Assembly: GCA_020540725.1 (NCBI GenBank)
Contig: JAJBSL010000012.1
Location: 1-64,000, forward strand
Length of the DNA: 64,000 nt
Source: Lachnospiraceae bacterium EP-SM-12S-S03
Lineage (GTDB): Bacteria; Bacillota; Clostridia; Lachnospirales; Lachnospiraceae
Direction of reading: 5' to 3'
Made by a program: the position numbers and the translations under genes
The notes under the pieces: model-generated
The model's input: the letters and a program-made list of their open reading frames with translations, nothing else
Told to the model about the DNA's origin: nothing
The model's database searches: none
Shown here: one piece after another, positions 40,399 through 47,457 of the stretch
Position numbering within the stretch: position 1 is the first letter of the stretch
Layout of the letters: each line of letters opens with the position of its first letter

Positions 40399-41274
40399 GT
40401 GCACGAATATTTAGAAGCTATTGGTTTTTCTGGATTAAAGTTTAGAAAACACTTAAAAATGCTACTTTCTGATGTAGAAGAATCTTATGATCATGAGGAA
40501 ATCGTACCTTTTGCTCTTGATATGGATTGGTGTGAACGCAGAAAGGAATATGGGGAAACTATAGGAATCTCCATATTTGGTGAATTGGATGAAAATAGTA
40601 AATTTGAAAAAAACTTTTATGTTCCTTATCTTCGCGGAACAGGGATCACATCTTATGCAGATGTTACCGTGGAAAAACGCATGGAAAACGAAATGTATGT
40701 AGGAATTTGTGAAGATCCGAAAGTGGAGATTAGCCTTATATTTCATTTGCAGAATGTGATGGAGTATAAGAAGCGACAGAAGGAAGGCGAGTTAAGAAGT
40801 AGTTCTGCAACACTTACTTTATCCGGATTATCCAACGAAGGAACTATTTTATTACCAATTCAAAAGACAGAGGTAGAAGAAAAGTCAGGACTTGAGGAAT
40901 CGAGGAACAGAATGATGCTTTTGAGTGCGGCGAGAAGCGGGGATCAGAAAGCGATGGAAACTTTGACACTAGAGGACATGGAACTCTATTCAAAAGTATC
41001 AAAAAGACTTGCTACAGAAGATATTCTCAGTATTGTGGATACATATTTTATGCCTTATGGGGTAGAATGTGATTGTTATTCAATTATGGGGATTATTACA
41101 GCTATGCGGGAAACAGTCAATGAACTGACAGAGCAAGAGGTCTACATTCTGACTTTATATGTAAATGAATTGCAATTTGATATTTGTGTTCCGAAACACA
41201 ATGTTTTCGGAGAGCCGGCAATAGGAAGACGGTTTAGAGGAATCATATGGCTTCAAGGCAAAATTAATTTTTAA
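40399..41274 (+). CDS. DUF3881-like protein
   Basis: A 291-residue acidic protein starting at GTG (MHEYLEAIGFSGLKF) after AAAGGCGG. I recall similar proteins, annotated DUF3881, near serS in Lachnospiraceae. It has no signal peptide, membrane span or catalytic motif; the C-terminal half (EDMELYSKVSKRLATEDILSIVDTYFMPYGVECDCYSIMG) is the most conserved-looking part. Function unknown. A strong terminator follows. Confidence 0.7.
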   Translation: MHEYLEAIGFSGLKFRKHLKMLLSDVEESYDHEEIVPFALDMDWCERRKEYGETIGISIFGELDENSKFEKNFYVPYLRGTGITSYADVTVEKRMENEMYVGICEDPKVEISLIFHLQNVMEYKKRQKEGELRSSSATLTLSGLSNEGTILLPIQKTEVEEKSGLEESRNRMMLLSAARSGDQKAMETLTLEDMELYSKVSKRLATEDILSIVDTYFMPYGVECDCYSIMGIITAMRETVNELTEQEVYILTLYVNELQFDICVPKHNVFGEPAIGRRFRGIIWLQGKINF

Positions 41275-41279
41275 ATGAA

Positions 41280-41327
41280 CTTCACAACATTCTTGTTTTG
41301 TGATAGAATAAGAGTGTTGTGAAGTTT
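41280..41327 (+). terminator. terminator after the DUF3881-like gene
   Basis: CTTCACAACATTCTT (41280-41294) pairs with AAGAGTGTTGTGAAG (41310-41324), 15 bp with one G-U, followed by TTT. A TATAAT at 41330-41335 just after it may serve the tRNA locus. Confidence 0.8.
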
Positions 41328-41332
41328 AGTAT

Positions 41333-41432
41333 AATAAAGGTTGCCATAGCAAAAGTCCTGAAAACCGCGTGTTTTCAAGGGAAAATGGCATTTGTCTCGT
41401 TAGTTAAATGGATATAACAGGGTCCTCCTAAG
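41333..41432 (+). repeat. partial tandem copy of the tRNA-Arg leader and 5' half (pseudo-tRNA)
   Basis: This 100-bp block is nearly identical to 41593-41694. It carries the same leader hairpins and the tRNA-Arg 5' half through the anticodon loop, but after CCTCCTAAG the sequence diverges and no acceptor 3' strand follows. It cannot form a cloverleaf. The spacer 41433-41592 holds only short possible stems; I see no gene in it. Confidence 0.75.
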
Positions 41433-41592
41433 GAGGAACCAAGGTTATCACTTCCTGAAAAAACTTTTGGGTTCAAATCTAGTTAAGAAGAGTAAAAATT
41501 GACACAAAGGTGTTACCCTAAAAGGGGAGTGCTTTGATGTCACCAACATGAAAAATAATAGTAATTAACAGCTTGAAAAAAGCTGATAATTA

Positions 41593-41655
41593 AATAAAGG
41601 TTGCCATTACCAAAAAGCCGGAAAACCGCGTGTTTTCAAGGAAAAATGGCATTTT
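41593..41655 (+). promoter_or_regulatory. structured leader of tRNA-Arg(CCU)
   Basis: An outer stem TTGCCAT/ATGGCAT flanks an inner perfect stem-loop GAAAAC-CGCGT-GTTTTC. The same fold is conserved in the upstream copy (41341-41394), while the unpaired bases between stems differ, which argues that the structure is selected or that both are recent copies. Confidence 0.5.
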
Positions 41656-41727
41656 GTCTCGTTAGTTAAATGGATATAACATGGTCCTCCTAAGACTAAA
41701 TTATAGGTTCGATTCCTATACGAGACG
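41656..41727 (+). tRNA. tRNA-Arg (CCU)
   Basis: A complete 72-nt cloverleaf. Acceptor GTCTCGT/ACGAGAC, D arm GTTAAATGGATATAAC, anticodon arm TGGTC-CTCCTAA-GACTA with anticodon CCU, T arm ATAGG-TTCGATT-CCTAT, discriminator G, CCA not encoded. The integrative element begins directly downstream, so the 3' end is the likely attachment site. Confidence 0.95.
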
Positions 41728-41734
41728 GCCAGTC

Positions 41735-41782
41735 AAAAGCGTTCGATTATTAGCAGAAATGCAAATAATGGGGCGCTTTTTT
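41735..41782 (+). terminator. terminator after tRNA-Arg
   Basis: AAAAGCG pairs with CGCTTTT across an imperfect longer stem (TTCGATTATT/AATAATGGGG), ending in TTTTTT. Confidence 0.75.
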
Positions 41783-41824
41783 GATAAGAAAAATGCATGA
41801 TTTTATTGCTTTGAGGATGATTTC

Positions 41825-42045
41825 CAGCTAATACAATGAAATAATTGTTAGCTGGCAGCTAATAAAAAATAGAGTTTTGCAAACAGACTGTATCAGAGAT
41901 ATTGCTAACATTTGGGGAAGTATCTGTTGTCACCAGTGATTTAGGAATGTAAAATACAGTAAATAAAAGGGAAAATCCTTTGCAGAATATAATTTGCAAA
42001 CATATATTAGCTGAAACAATAGAGAAATATATTAGCTGTAGCTAA
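41825..42045. repeat. TTAGCT/AGCTAA palindromes ahead of the element's par operon
   Basis: Two full dyads, TTAGCTGGCAGCTAA (41848-41862) and TTAGCTGTAGCTAA (42032-42045), each with a half site 23-25 bp before it (CAGCTAA at 41825-41831, TTAGCTG at 42007-42013). They lie in a 350-bp gene-free stretch before a ParB-ParA-ParB operon and could be its centromere or operator sites. Confidence 0.6.
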
Positions 42046-42056
42046 TAGAAAACGAG

Positions 42057-42111
42057 ATGCTCGTTTGGAACTGATTTCAAAAATAATCGGATTCAGACGA
42101 GCATTTTTTAG
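42057..42111 (+). terminator. terminator-like stem in the leader of the par operon
   Basis: ATGCTCGTTTGGAACTGAT (42057-42075) pairs with ATCGGATTCAGACGAGCAT (42086-42104), about 19 bp with wobbles and mismatches, followed by TTTTTTA. It lies only 24-30 nt before the first par gene, so it may be conditional. Confidence 0.75.
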
Positions 42112-42134
42112 TCTGACCGAAGAAGGAGGAAATG

Positions 42135-43010
42135 ATGACGGAAGTAACGAAAGAATTTGTCCAGAAGAATGAAGATGAGAAGATCATTGAAATTGAGATT
42201 GAAAGACTCCGTTCTTTTAAAAATCATCCTTTTCAAGTGAAAGATGATAATGAGATGCATTTATTAAAAGAAAGTATTGAGAAGTACGGAATTCTCACTC
42301 CATTGATTGTCAGACCTGTACCAGATGGAGTTTACGAGATTATAGCGGGACACAGGAGAAGACATGCTGCTGAGTTACTGGGATATCGAAAAGTACCGGT
42401 AATAATTCGTGTAATGAATGAAGATGAAGCTATTTTGAATATGGTAGATTCCAATCTACACAGAGAAAAAATCAGTTTTAGTGAAAAGGCTTTTGCTTAC
42501 AAAATGAAAAATGATGTACTGAAAAGAAAATCAGGCAGGAAAAAAGGCCAAATAGACCACAAAACGAAAAAGAAGAGAACAGTGGAGATTATCAGTGAAG
42601 AATGTGGTGATAGTCCGAAACAGGTACAACGGTATATTTCATTAACGAAACTAATACCGGAGTTTTTACAGAAATTGGATGATGAATTGATATCTTTTAA
42701 TCCGGCAGTTGAAATTTCAGCGTTGAAGGAAGAAGAGCAAAAACAATTGCTGGAAGCTATGGATTATGCTCAGGCTGTTCCATCTTTATCACAGGCACAA
42801 CGGATTAAAAAGTTAAGTAAAGAAAACCAACTTACATTAGAGAAGATGCAGGAAATTATGAGTGAGATAAAAAAAGGAGAGATCACGAGAGTTGCTTTTA
42901 CAAATGAGCAACTTCACAAATATTTTCCAAGCAGATACACACCCGCCATGATGAAACGAGAAATTATAGCATTATTGAAAATCTGGCAGAATGAAAATTG
43001 GGAGAAATAA
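42135..43010 (+). CDS. ParB/RepB-like partition protein (first copy)
   Basis: A 291-residue ParB-family protein of the mobile element. The ParB/Srx region has LLKESIEKYGILTPLIV, IAGHRRRHAAELLGY and VDSNLHREKISFSEKAFAYKMK; an HTH region (ISEECGDSPKQVQRYISLTKLIP) follows. The ATG at 42135 is 5 nt from GGAGG; another at 42132 is too close. It is unlike the chromosomal ParB at 37.6 kb and instead resembles the third gene of this operon. Probably segregation or gene control of the excised element. Confidence 0.88.
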   Translation: MTEVTKEFVQKNEDEKIIEIEIERLRSFKNHPFQVKDDNEMHLLKESIEKYGILTPLIVRPVPDGVYEIIAGHRRRHAAELLGYRKVPVIIRVMNEDEAILNMVDSNLHREKISFSEKAFAYKMKNDVLKRKSGRKKGQIDHKTKKKRTVEIISEECGDSPKQVQRYISLTKLIPEFLQKLDDELISFNPAVEISALKEEEQKQLLEAMDYAQAVPSLSQAQRIKKLSKENQLTLEKMQEIMSEIKKGEITRVAFTNEQLHKYFPSRYTPAMMKREIIALLKIWQNENWEK

Positions 43011-43025
43011 ATGGAGGAAAACAGT

Positions 43026-43811
43026 ATGTGTAAAGTTATTTCAATAGCAAACCAGAAAGGCGGAGTTGCAAAAAGTACAACGACTTTAAATCTTGGAGTT
43101 GGATTGGCAAGACAAGGAAAAAAAGTGTTATTGATCGATGCGGATCCACAGGGAAGCTTAACTGCAAGTCTTGGATATGTAGAACCGGATGATATTGGAA
43201 CTACACTTGCAACTATTATGATGAATATTATCAATGACGAGGAAATTGCTGAGGAAGAAGGCATTTTACATCATGAGGAACAAGTGGATCTCCTACCGGC
43301 CAATATTGAGTTATCTGCTTTGGAAGTAACCATGAGTAATGTAATGAGCAGAGAACTGATCATGAAGGAATATATTGATACGATGCGATCACGATACGAT
43401 TATATTTTGATTGATTGTATGCCAAGTTTAGGCATGATGACCATCAATGCTTTAGTAGCTTCTGATACGGTTCTGATACCTGTACAAGCTGCATATCTGC
43501 CGGTTAAAGGACTTCAACAGTTGATCAGGACTATTTCTATGGTAAAGAAGAGATTGAACCGGAAGCTGACGATACAGGGAATACTTTTGACAATGGTGGA
43601 TTTTCGTACTAATTACGCCAAAGATATTGCTTCCAGAGTGAGAGAAACTTATGGATCTAAGATTTCTATCTTTGAAAATGTCATTCCACTATCAGTTAAG
43701 GTAGCTGAAGCAAGTGCGGAAGGAAAAAGTATTTATTGTCATTGTCCAAATGGAAAAGTATCTATGGCTTATGAAAATCTGACGCAGGAGGTTTTGGAAA
43801 ATGAAAAGTAG
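43026..43811 (+). CDS. ParA-family ATPase of the mobile element
   Basis: A 261-residue Walker ATPase: ANQKGGVAKSTTTLNLGVGLA (deviant Walker A with KGGVAKST), IDADPQGSLTASLG, and ILIDCMPSLGMMTINAL. I chose the ATG at 43026, which has GGAGG 8 nt upstream. It is flanked by two ParB-like genes, with its stop overlapping the second by 11 bp. It likely partitions the circular form of the element. Confidence 0.93.
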   Translation: MCKVISIANQKGGVAKSTTTLNLGVGLARQGKKVLLIDADPQGSLTASLGYVEPDDIGTTLATIMMNIINDEEIAEEEGILHHEEQVDLLPANIELSALEVTMSNVMSRELIMKEYIDTMRSRYDYILIDCMPSLGMMTINALVASDTVLIPVQAAYLPVKGLQQLIRTISMVKKRLNRKLTIQGILLTMVDFRTNYAKDIASRVRETYGSKISIFENVIPLSVKVAEASAEGKSIYCHCPNGKVSMAYENLTQEVLENEK

Positions 43812-44703
43812 AAGTGGAGAAAAAATCAAATTGACAAGCATTGATGAATTGCTGGGAGTAGTCAATGAAGAGTCTGCAATGGAAATAGAAATCAACAGAA
43901 TACATGCATTTAAAGATCATCCTTTCAAAGTATTGGACGATGAAAAGATGGCAGATTTAGTAGAGAGTGTAAAGACTTACGGGGTATTGACACCGGTTTT
44001 GTTACGGTCTGATGGCAAAAATGGATATGAGATGATCTCAGGTCATCGAAGGATGCACGCAGCAGCTATAGCTGGCTTGGCAACAATTCCTGCAATTGTA
44101 AGAGAATTATCCGATGATGATGCGGTCATCGCTATGGTAGATGCCAATATCCAACGCGAAGAATTACTTCCGAGTGAAAAAGCATTTGCGTATAGGATGA
44201 AAATGGAAGCAATGAAACGGCAAGCAGGTAGACCATCAAAAAATAATCCGTGCCAAAATGGCACACATTTACGTACAGATCAAGAAATAGGAAATCAAGT
44301 AGGAGAAAGTGCTCGTAATGTTCAGCGTTACATTCGTCTTACAGAATTGATTCCAGAATTATTGGATATGGTAGATGCAAAGAAGTTGAATTTTACCATT
44401 GCCGTTGATATTTCCTACATTGATAAGGAAATGCAGAAATGGATCTACGAGTATATCCGAGATACAGGATTTATCAAACCAAAGCAGATTACAGCTTTGA
44501 GAAAACAGTTGGAAGAAGGACCTGTGAACCAGGGATTTATGATCTCGATTTTCAATAGCTGCATAGCAGTAAAAGCACCGGAACGAAAAGTAGTGTTATC
44601 AGGAAAGAAGCTCATAAAATATTTTCCGGAAGATTATTCGGAAACGGAGATGGAAAAGGTAATTGAGGCATTACTGGAACAATGGAAAAGAGAACAGAAA
44701 TAA
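43801..44703 (+). CDS. ParB/RepB-like partition protein (second copy)
   Basis: A 300-residue ParB-family protein, clearly paralogous to the gene at 42135: compare HAFKDHPFKVLDDEKM with RSFKNHPFQVKDDNEM, and ISGHRRMHAAAIAGL with IAGHRRRHAAELLGY. The HTH region is GNQVGESARNVQRYIRLTELIP. It overlaps the ParA stop. Both copies end with a similar LIKYFPEDYSETEMEKVIEALLE-type tail. Confidence 0.88.
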   Translation: MKSRSGEKIKLTSIDELLGVVNEESAMEIEINRIHAFKDHPFKVLDDEKMADLVESVKTYGVLTPVLLRSDGKNGYEMISGHRRMHAAAIAGLATIPAIVRELSDDDAVIAMVDANIQREELLPSEKAFAYRMKMEAMKRQAGRPSKNNPCQNGTHLRTDQEIGNQVGESARNVQRYIRLTELIPELLDMVDAKKLNFTIAVDISYIDKEMQKWIYEYIRDTGFIKPKQITALRKQLEEGPVNQGFMISIFNSCIAVKAPERKVVLSGKKLIKYFPEDYSETEMEKVIEALLEQWKREQK

Positions 44704-44793
44704 GGGTTGTCAAAATAAGACAATCCGAAGAAAAAAGAGATACAGAAGTTTAAAAAAAGGACTTCTATGAGAGAAAGGAAGGGAGGAAGATAC

Positions 44794-45792
44794 ATGGACA
44801 AAAAAATGAATTTTAAATATTTTTATGGAACAGAAGCAGATCAGTTTAGTTTTTACAGAATACCCAAAGCTCTATTTACCAATGAGTGCTTCAAGGATCT
44901 TTCCAGTGATGCGAAGATTTTATACGGTTTGATGCTGGACAGAATGTCTTTATCCATTAAGAATCAGTGGTTTGATGAAGAAAATCGGGCATATATCTAT
45001 TTTTCCATTGAAGATATCATGGAATTATTGAATTGTGGCAGAAATAAAGCGGTGAAATCTCTTCAGGAACTGGATGATGAAAAAGGGATCGGTTTAATCG
45101 AAAAGCGCAGGCAGGGCTTTGGAAAGGTTACGATCATCTATGTAAAATCATTTATTCAGGAGGGGTGTGAGGAAGAGAAAAAAGAAAAATCAAAGATGGT
45201 GAAGTTTACAAATCAAACTTCTGTAGAGGAAGAAGAGACAGAAGAAGTTTACATTTCAAACTTCAAGAAGTCCCAAAAACAAACTTCAAGAAGTCCCGAA
45301 AATAAACTTCAAGAAGTTTACATTTCAAACTCTAATAATACTAATATTAACAATACTAATCTTAGTGAGAATAAATCTAATCATATCGTATCTGCAGATG
45401 GGATAGGATCCGAAGAGGATGAGATGGAAACATTACATGCGTATCAATCTCTGATCAAAGAAAACCTGGATTATGATTCTCTGTTAGTGAGTCATCCTCA
45501 TGACAAAAATCAGATTGATGAAATTGTGGATCTGATCGTAGAGACTGTCATGTGCAAGAGTGATAAAGTATTGATTGCAAGCAACTGGTATTCAGGAGCT
45601 TTGGTAAGAGGAAAATTCATGAAACTGGATTATTCCCATGTAGAGTATGTGCTGCATTGTCTGGAAGGAAATACGAGTAAAATCAAGAATATCAAGAAAT
45701 ATTTACTTGCGGCATTGTTCAATGCCCCTTCAACGATAAACGGATATTACCGGGCAGAGGTAAATCATGATATGCCGTGGCTGGTAAGATAG
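44794..45792 (+). CDS. RepA_N-type replication initiator
   Basis: A 332-residue initiator. The RepA_N domain is recognisable: FKYFYGTEADQFSFYRIPKALFTNECFKDLSSDAKILYGLMLDRM and CGRNKAVKSLQELDDEKGIGLIEKRRQGFGK, a winged-helix region. An Asn/Ser-rich linker leads to a C-terminal domain of the DUF6017 kind (KNIKKYLLAALFNAP). The ATG at 44794 has GGAGG 7 nt upstream. Conjugative elements with RepA_N proteins replicate transiently as plasmids. The linker carries near-repeats of KKSQKQTSRSPENKLQEVYIS. Confidence 0.88.
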   Translation: MDKKMNFKYFYGTEADQFSFYRIPKALFTNECFKDLSSDAKILYGLMLDRMSLSIKNQWFDEENRAYIYFSIEDIMELLNCGRNKAVKSLQELDDEKGIGLIEKRRQGFGKVTIIYVKSFIQEGCEEEKKEKSKMVKFTNQTSVEEEETEEVYISNFKKSQKQTSRSPENKLQEVYISNSNNTNINNTNLSENKSNHIVSADGIGSEEDEMETLHAYQSLIKENLDYDSLLVSHPHDKNQIDEIVDLIVETVMCKSDKVLIASNWYSGALVRGKFMKLDYSHVEYVLHCLEGNTSKIKNIKKYLLAALFNAPSTINGYYRAEVNHDMPWLVR

Positions 45793-45802
45793 GAGGATGG
45801 AT

Positions 45803-46099
45803 ATGGTTATTTTAAAATTGGCAGGAAGAGTGTTATTGGTTCCATTGTGGTTCATCATTTCAATCATAGGTGCCGGAGTGAAGCTATTAGTACATATGGT
45901 GGCAGTCGCAAAAAAAATATTGGGATTTGGAATTATGGCGTTGTTCATTGGAACAGTAATCTGTTATCAAGACTGGCTACAGGCAGCTTTTCTGGCTTGT
46001 ATGGGCGGTGTTCTGATCTTTATTTTATTTGCCGGAGAATTTATAGATACTGTGATTGACTTATTTAGAGAAAAAATATGTGCATTGATTTTAGGTTAA
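45803..46099 (+). CDS. CD1845-like membrane protein of conjugative elements
   Basis: A 98-residue protein with three hydrophobic segments (VLLVPLWFIISIIGAGVKLLV, ILGFGIMALFIGTVI, AAFLACMGGVLIFILFAGEF). It matches the small membrane protein that follows the RepA_N gene in Tn1549/CTn-type elements. The ATG at 45803 is 6 nt from AGGAGG. Role unknown. Confidence 0.75.
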   Translation: MVILKLAGRVLLVPLWFIISIIGAGVKLLVHMVAVAKKILGFGIMALFIGTVICYQDWLQAAFLACMGGVLIFILFAGEFIDTVIDLFREKICALILG

Positions 46100-46146
46100 C
46101 AAAGATGACGATAGTTGAAATAGTCTTAGCGATTTCAGATAAAAAT

Positions 46147-46173
46147 AGAGCCTCTCCTTCAGGGAAAGGCTCT
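46147..46173. terminator. bidirectional terminator between convergent genes
   Basis: AGAGCCTCTCC pairs with GGGAAAGGCTCT around TTCA (one bulge). On the minus strand it is followed by ATTTTT, closing the TfoX-like gene. Confidence 0.75.
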
Positions 46174-46196
46174 ATAAGAAAAGCCAAAATAGGAAT

Positions 46197-46517
46197 TTAT
46201 TTCTTCTTTTTCGGCTTTGGGGCTGGTAGTTCATCATACATGGCATTAAATAAGCTCGTCAAAAACTCCTTACTATCCACTTCATCGACTAACAGCATAT
46301 CTTTTGCTCCCTCATAGGGCAATTCATATGAAGCTGTAGGCATATAGCTGATTGCTGATTTTATTGGTTTTACAAGTAATCTATCATCATAGATACCGCC
46401 TATGATCTTACCACGATAATAAAGAATGAATTCTCCCATCATACTTCGATAAGTAATTTCTTCTAATTCGGATAACTGCTCTAAAATAAATTCTAAATAT
46501 TCTTTACTTGATGCCAT
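46197..46517 (-). CDS. TfoX N-terminal domain protein
   Basis: A 106-residue protein matching the TfoX_N domain alone: FILEQLSELEEITYRSMMGEFILYYRGKIIGGIYDDRLLVKPI, with a Lys-rich tail. In enteric bacteria TfoX regulates competence, but isolated TfoX_N proteins in Firmicutes have no known role. The ATG at 46517 has GGAGG 7 nt upstream; the TTG at 46523 overlaps it. It belongs to an island of minus-strand genes inside the plus-strand conjugative element. Confidence 0.85.
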   Translation of the reverse strand: MASSKEYLEFILEQLSELEEITYRSMMGEFILYYRGKIIGGIYDDRLLVKPIKSAISYMPTASYELPYEGAKDMLLVDEVDSKEFLTSLFNAMYDELPAPKPKKKK

Positions 46518-46547
46518 TGTCAAACCTCCACCTTCAAATTCGAGCTT

Positions 46548-46643
46548 TTATTCTTTCTCTAATTTATGAATCACAAAATAAGCTATCACCATAAGGAGTA
46601 AACTAATTCCAAACAACATTGATAAAGTATCTTTCTTTTTCAT
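46548..46643 (-). CDS. 31-residue single-span membrane peptide
   Basis: Reading MKKKDTLSMLFGISLLLMVI then AYFVIHKLEKE, one hydrophobic helix with charged ends. AGGAG lies 7 nt before the ATG. It sits between the TfoX-like gene and the unknown 165-residue gene. The pattern resembles small membrane peptides of stress or toxin type, but nothing proves this. Confidence 0.5.
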   Translation of the reverse strand: MKKKDTLSMLFGISLLLMVIAYFVIHKLEKE

Positions 46644-46672
46644 TTTGCTACTCCTCACATTAACTTCTAATT

Positions 46673-46801
46673 TTATTTTTTCTTATCCTGTCCCAATACA
46701 GCAAATCCTACTGTAATAACAATAGCAAACATAATATCCTGTTCCCCCAGTGGATCTTTTACTATCGAACAAATCAAAAATACTATACAAATCAGTAGCA
46801 C
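46673..46801 (-). CDS. possible 42-residue hydrophobic peptide (GTG start)
   Basis: An open frame begins at GTG (46801) just after the stop of the 165-residue gene and reads VLLICIVFLICSIVKDPLGE followed by a second hydrophobic stretch FAIVITVGFAVLG and KKK at the end. There is no clear ribosome binding site, so coupling to the upstream gene would be needed. An internal ATG at 46720 is the alternative start. Confidence 0.35.
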   Translation of the reverse strand: MLLICIVFLICSIVKDPLGEQDIMFAIVITVGFAVLGQDKKK

Positions 46802-46806
46802 TGATA

Positions 46807-47304
46807 TTATGATTCAAGGACATAATAACAGCCTCCAGCTAAAGCTTTCATTGCCATACCATCATAATATGCATTTTGTGCTGATTTTGTATAGAGTGTA
46901 TTTCTGTAATAGGCCATATTTCCCTTCTCAGGTGTATAAATAGTTGCACCTTTCAATAAATTCCTTTTGTATTTTGTAATTACTCTCTTCCAAAAAGCAA
47001 AAGGCTCTCCGTCACCATTTATTTCCATATAAGATTGTTGTAGGTCATTATCATTTTGATGTCCGCAATATATAATCAACGAATTACTCCCTTGAAACTC
47101 ACATTCATCAATTATGCGTCTAAGGAAAAATATTCTTCTGTTTTTCGTAATTTCAACTTTGGAGTCAGTATTTATAATGCTATATTCTCTTAACCTCAAA
47201 TCATCTGAACAAAAAATGAACAATTCATTATCGGTTCTTAATTTTTCAATAAATGCAAATAGTTCCTCATTCAATGCGTGAAACTGTACTGAACAACTGC
47301 TCAT
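46807..47304 (-). CDS. protein of unknown function, 165 residues
   Basis: I do not recognise this protein. It starts at the ATG at 47304 (AGAGAGG 5 nt upstream) as MSSCSVQFHALNEELFAFIE and ends KALAGGCYYVLES. It has alternating beta/alpha-like segments (ELFIFCSDD, SLIIYCGHQND) and no membrane span or known motif. It is AT-rich relative to the conjugation genes and belongs to the minus-strand cargo island. Downstream lie the two small hydrophobic frames. Confidence 0.7.
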   Translation of the reverse strand: MSSCSVQFHALNEELFAFIEKLRTDNELFIFCSDDLRLREYSIINTDSKVEITKNRRIFFLRRIIDECEFQGSNSLIIYCGHQNDNDLQQSYMEINGDGEPFAFWKRVITKYKRNLLKGATIYTPEKGNMAYYRNTLYTKSAQNAYYDGMAMKALAGGCYYVLES

Positions 47305-47359
47305 ATATACCTCTCTTTTACAAATTCTGACATGCTTACAATCTCTCAGAAAAACCGGG

Positions 47360-47424
47360 ATTGAACAAAATCGCTGCGCGATGACCTGCCAAGGCTGTGG
47401 CATAGTGCAGCGATTTTGTTCAAT
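47360..47424. repeat. 65-bp nested palindrome
   Basis: Arms ATTGAACAAAATCGCTGC (47360-47377) and its exact complement (47407-47424) form an 18-bp stem; the loop contains a second stem TGCCA/TGGCA. It lies just after the 239-residue gene on the minus strand and is followed there by CCCGGTTTTTC, so it may be a terminator, or the remnant of a small mobile element. Confidence 0.7.
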
Positions 47425-47457
47425 TCCAATTTGTCGTTTTCTTTCAGTATATCATAA

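Noticed and set aside
41433..41592. Possible riboswitch or second tRNA between the tRNA-Arg copies
   Set aside because: Only short stems such as GGTG/CACC and CAGCTT/AAGCTG can be drawn; no known riboswitch core or complete cloverleaf is present.
41825..42045. CRISPR-like array
   Set aside because: The TTAGCT repeats are short, palindromic and irregularly spaced, with no uniform spacers and no cas genes; operator or centromere sites are more likely.
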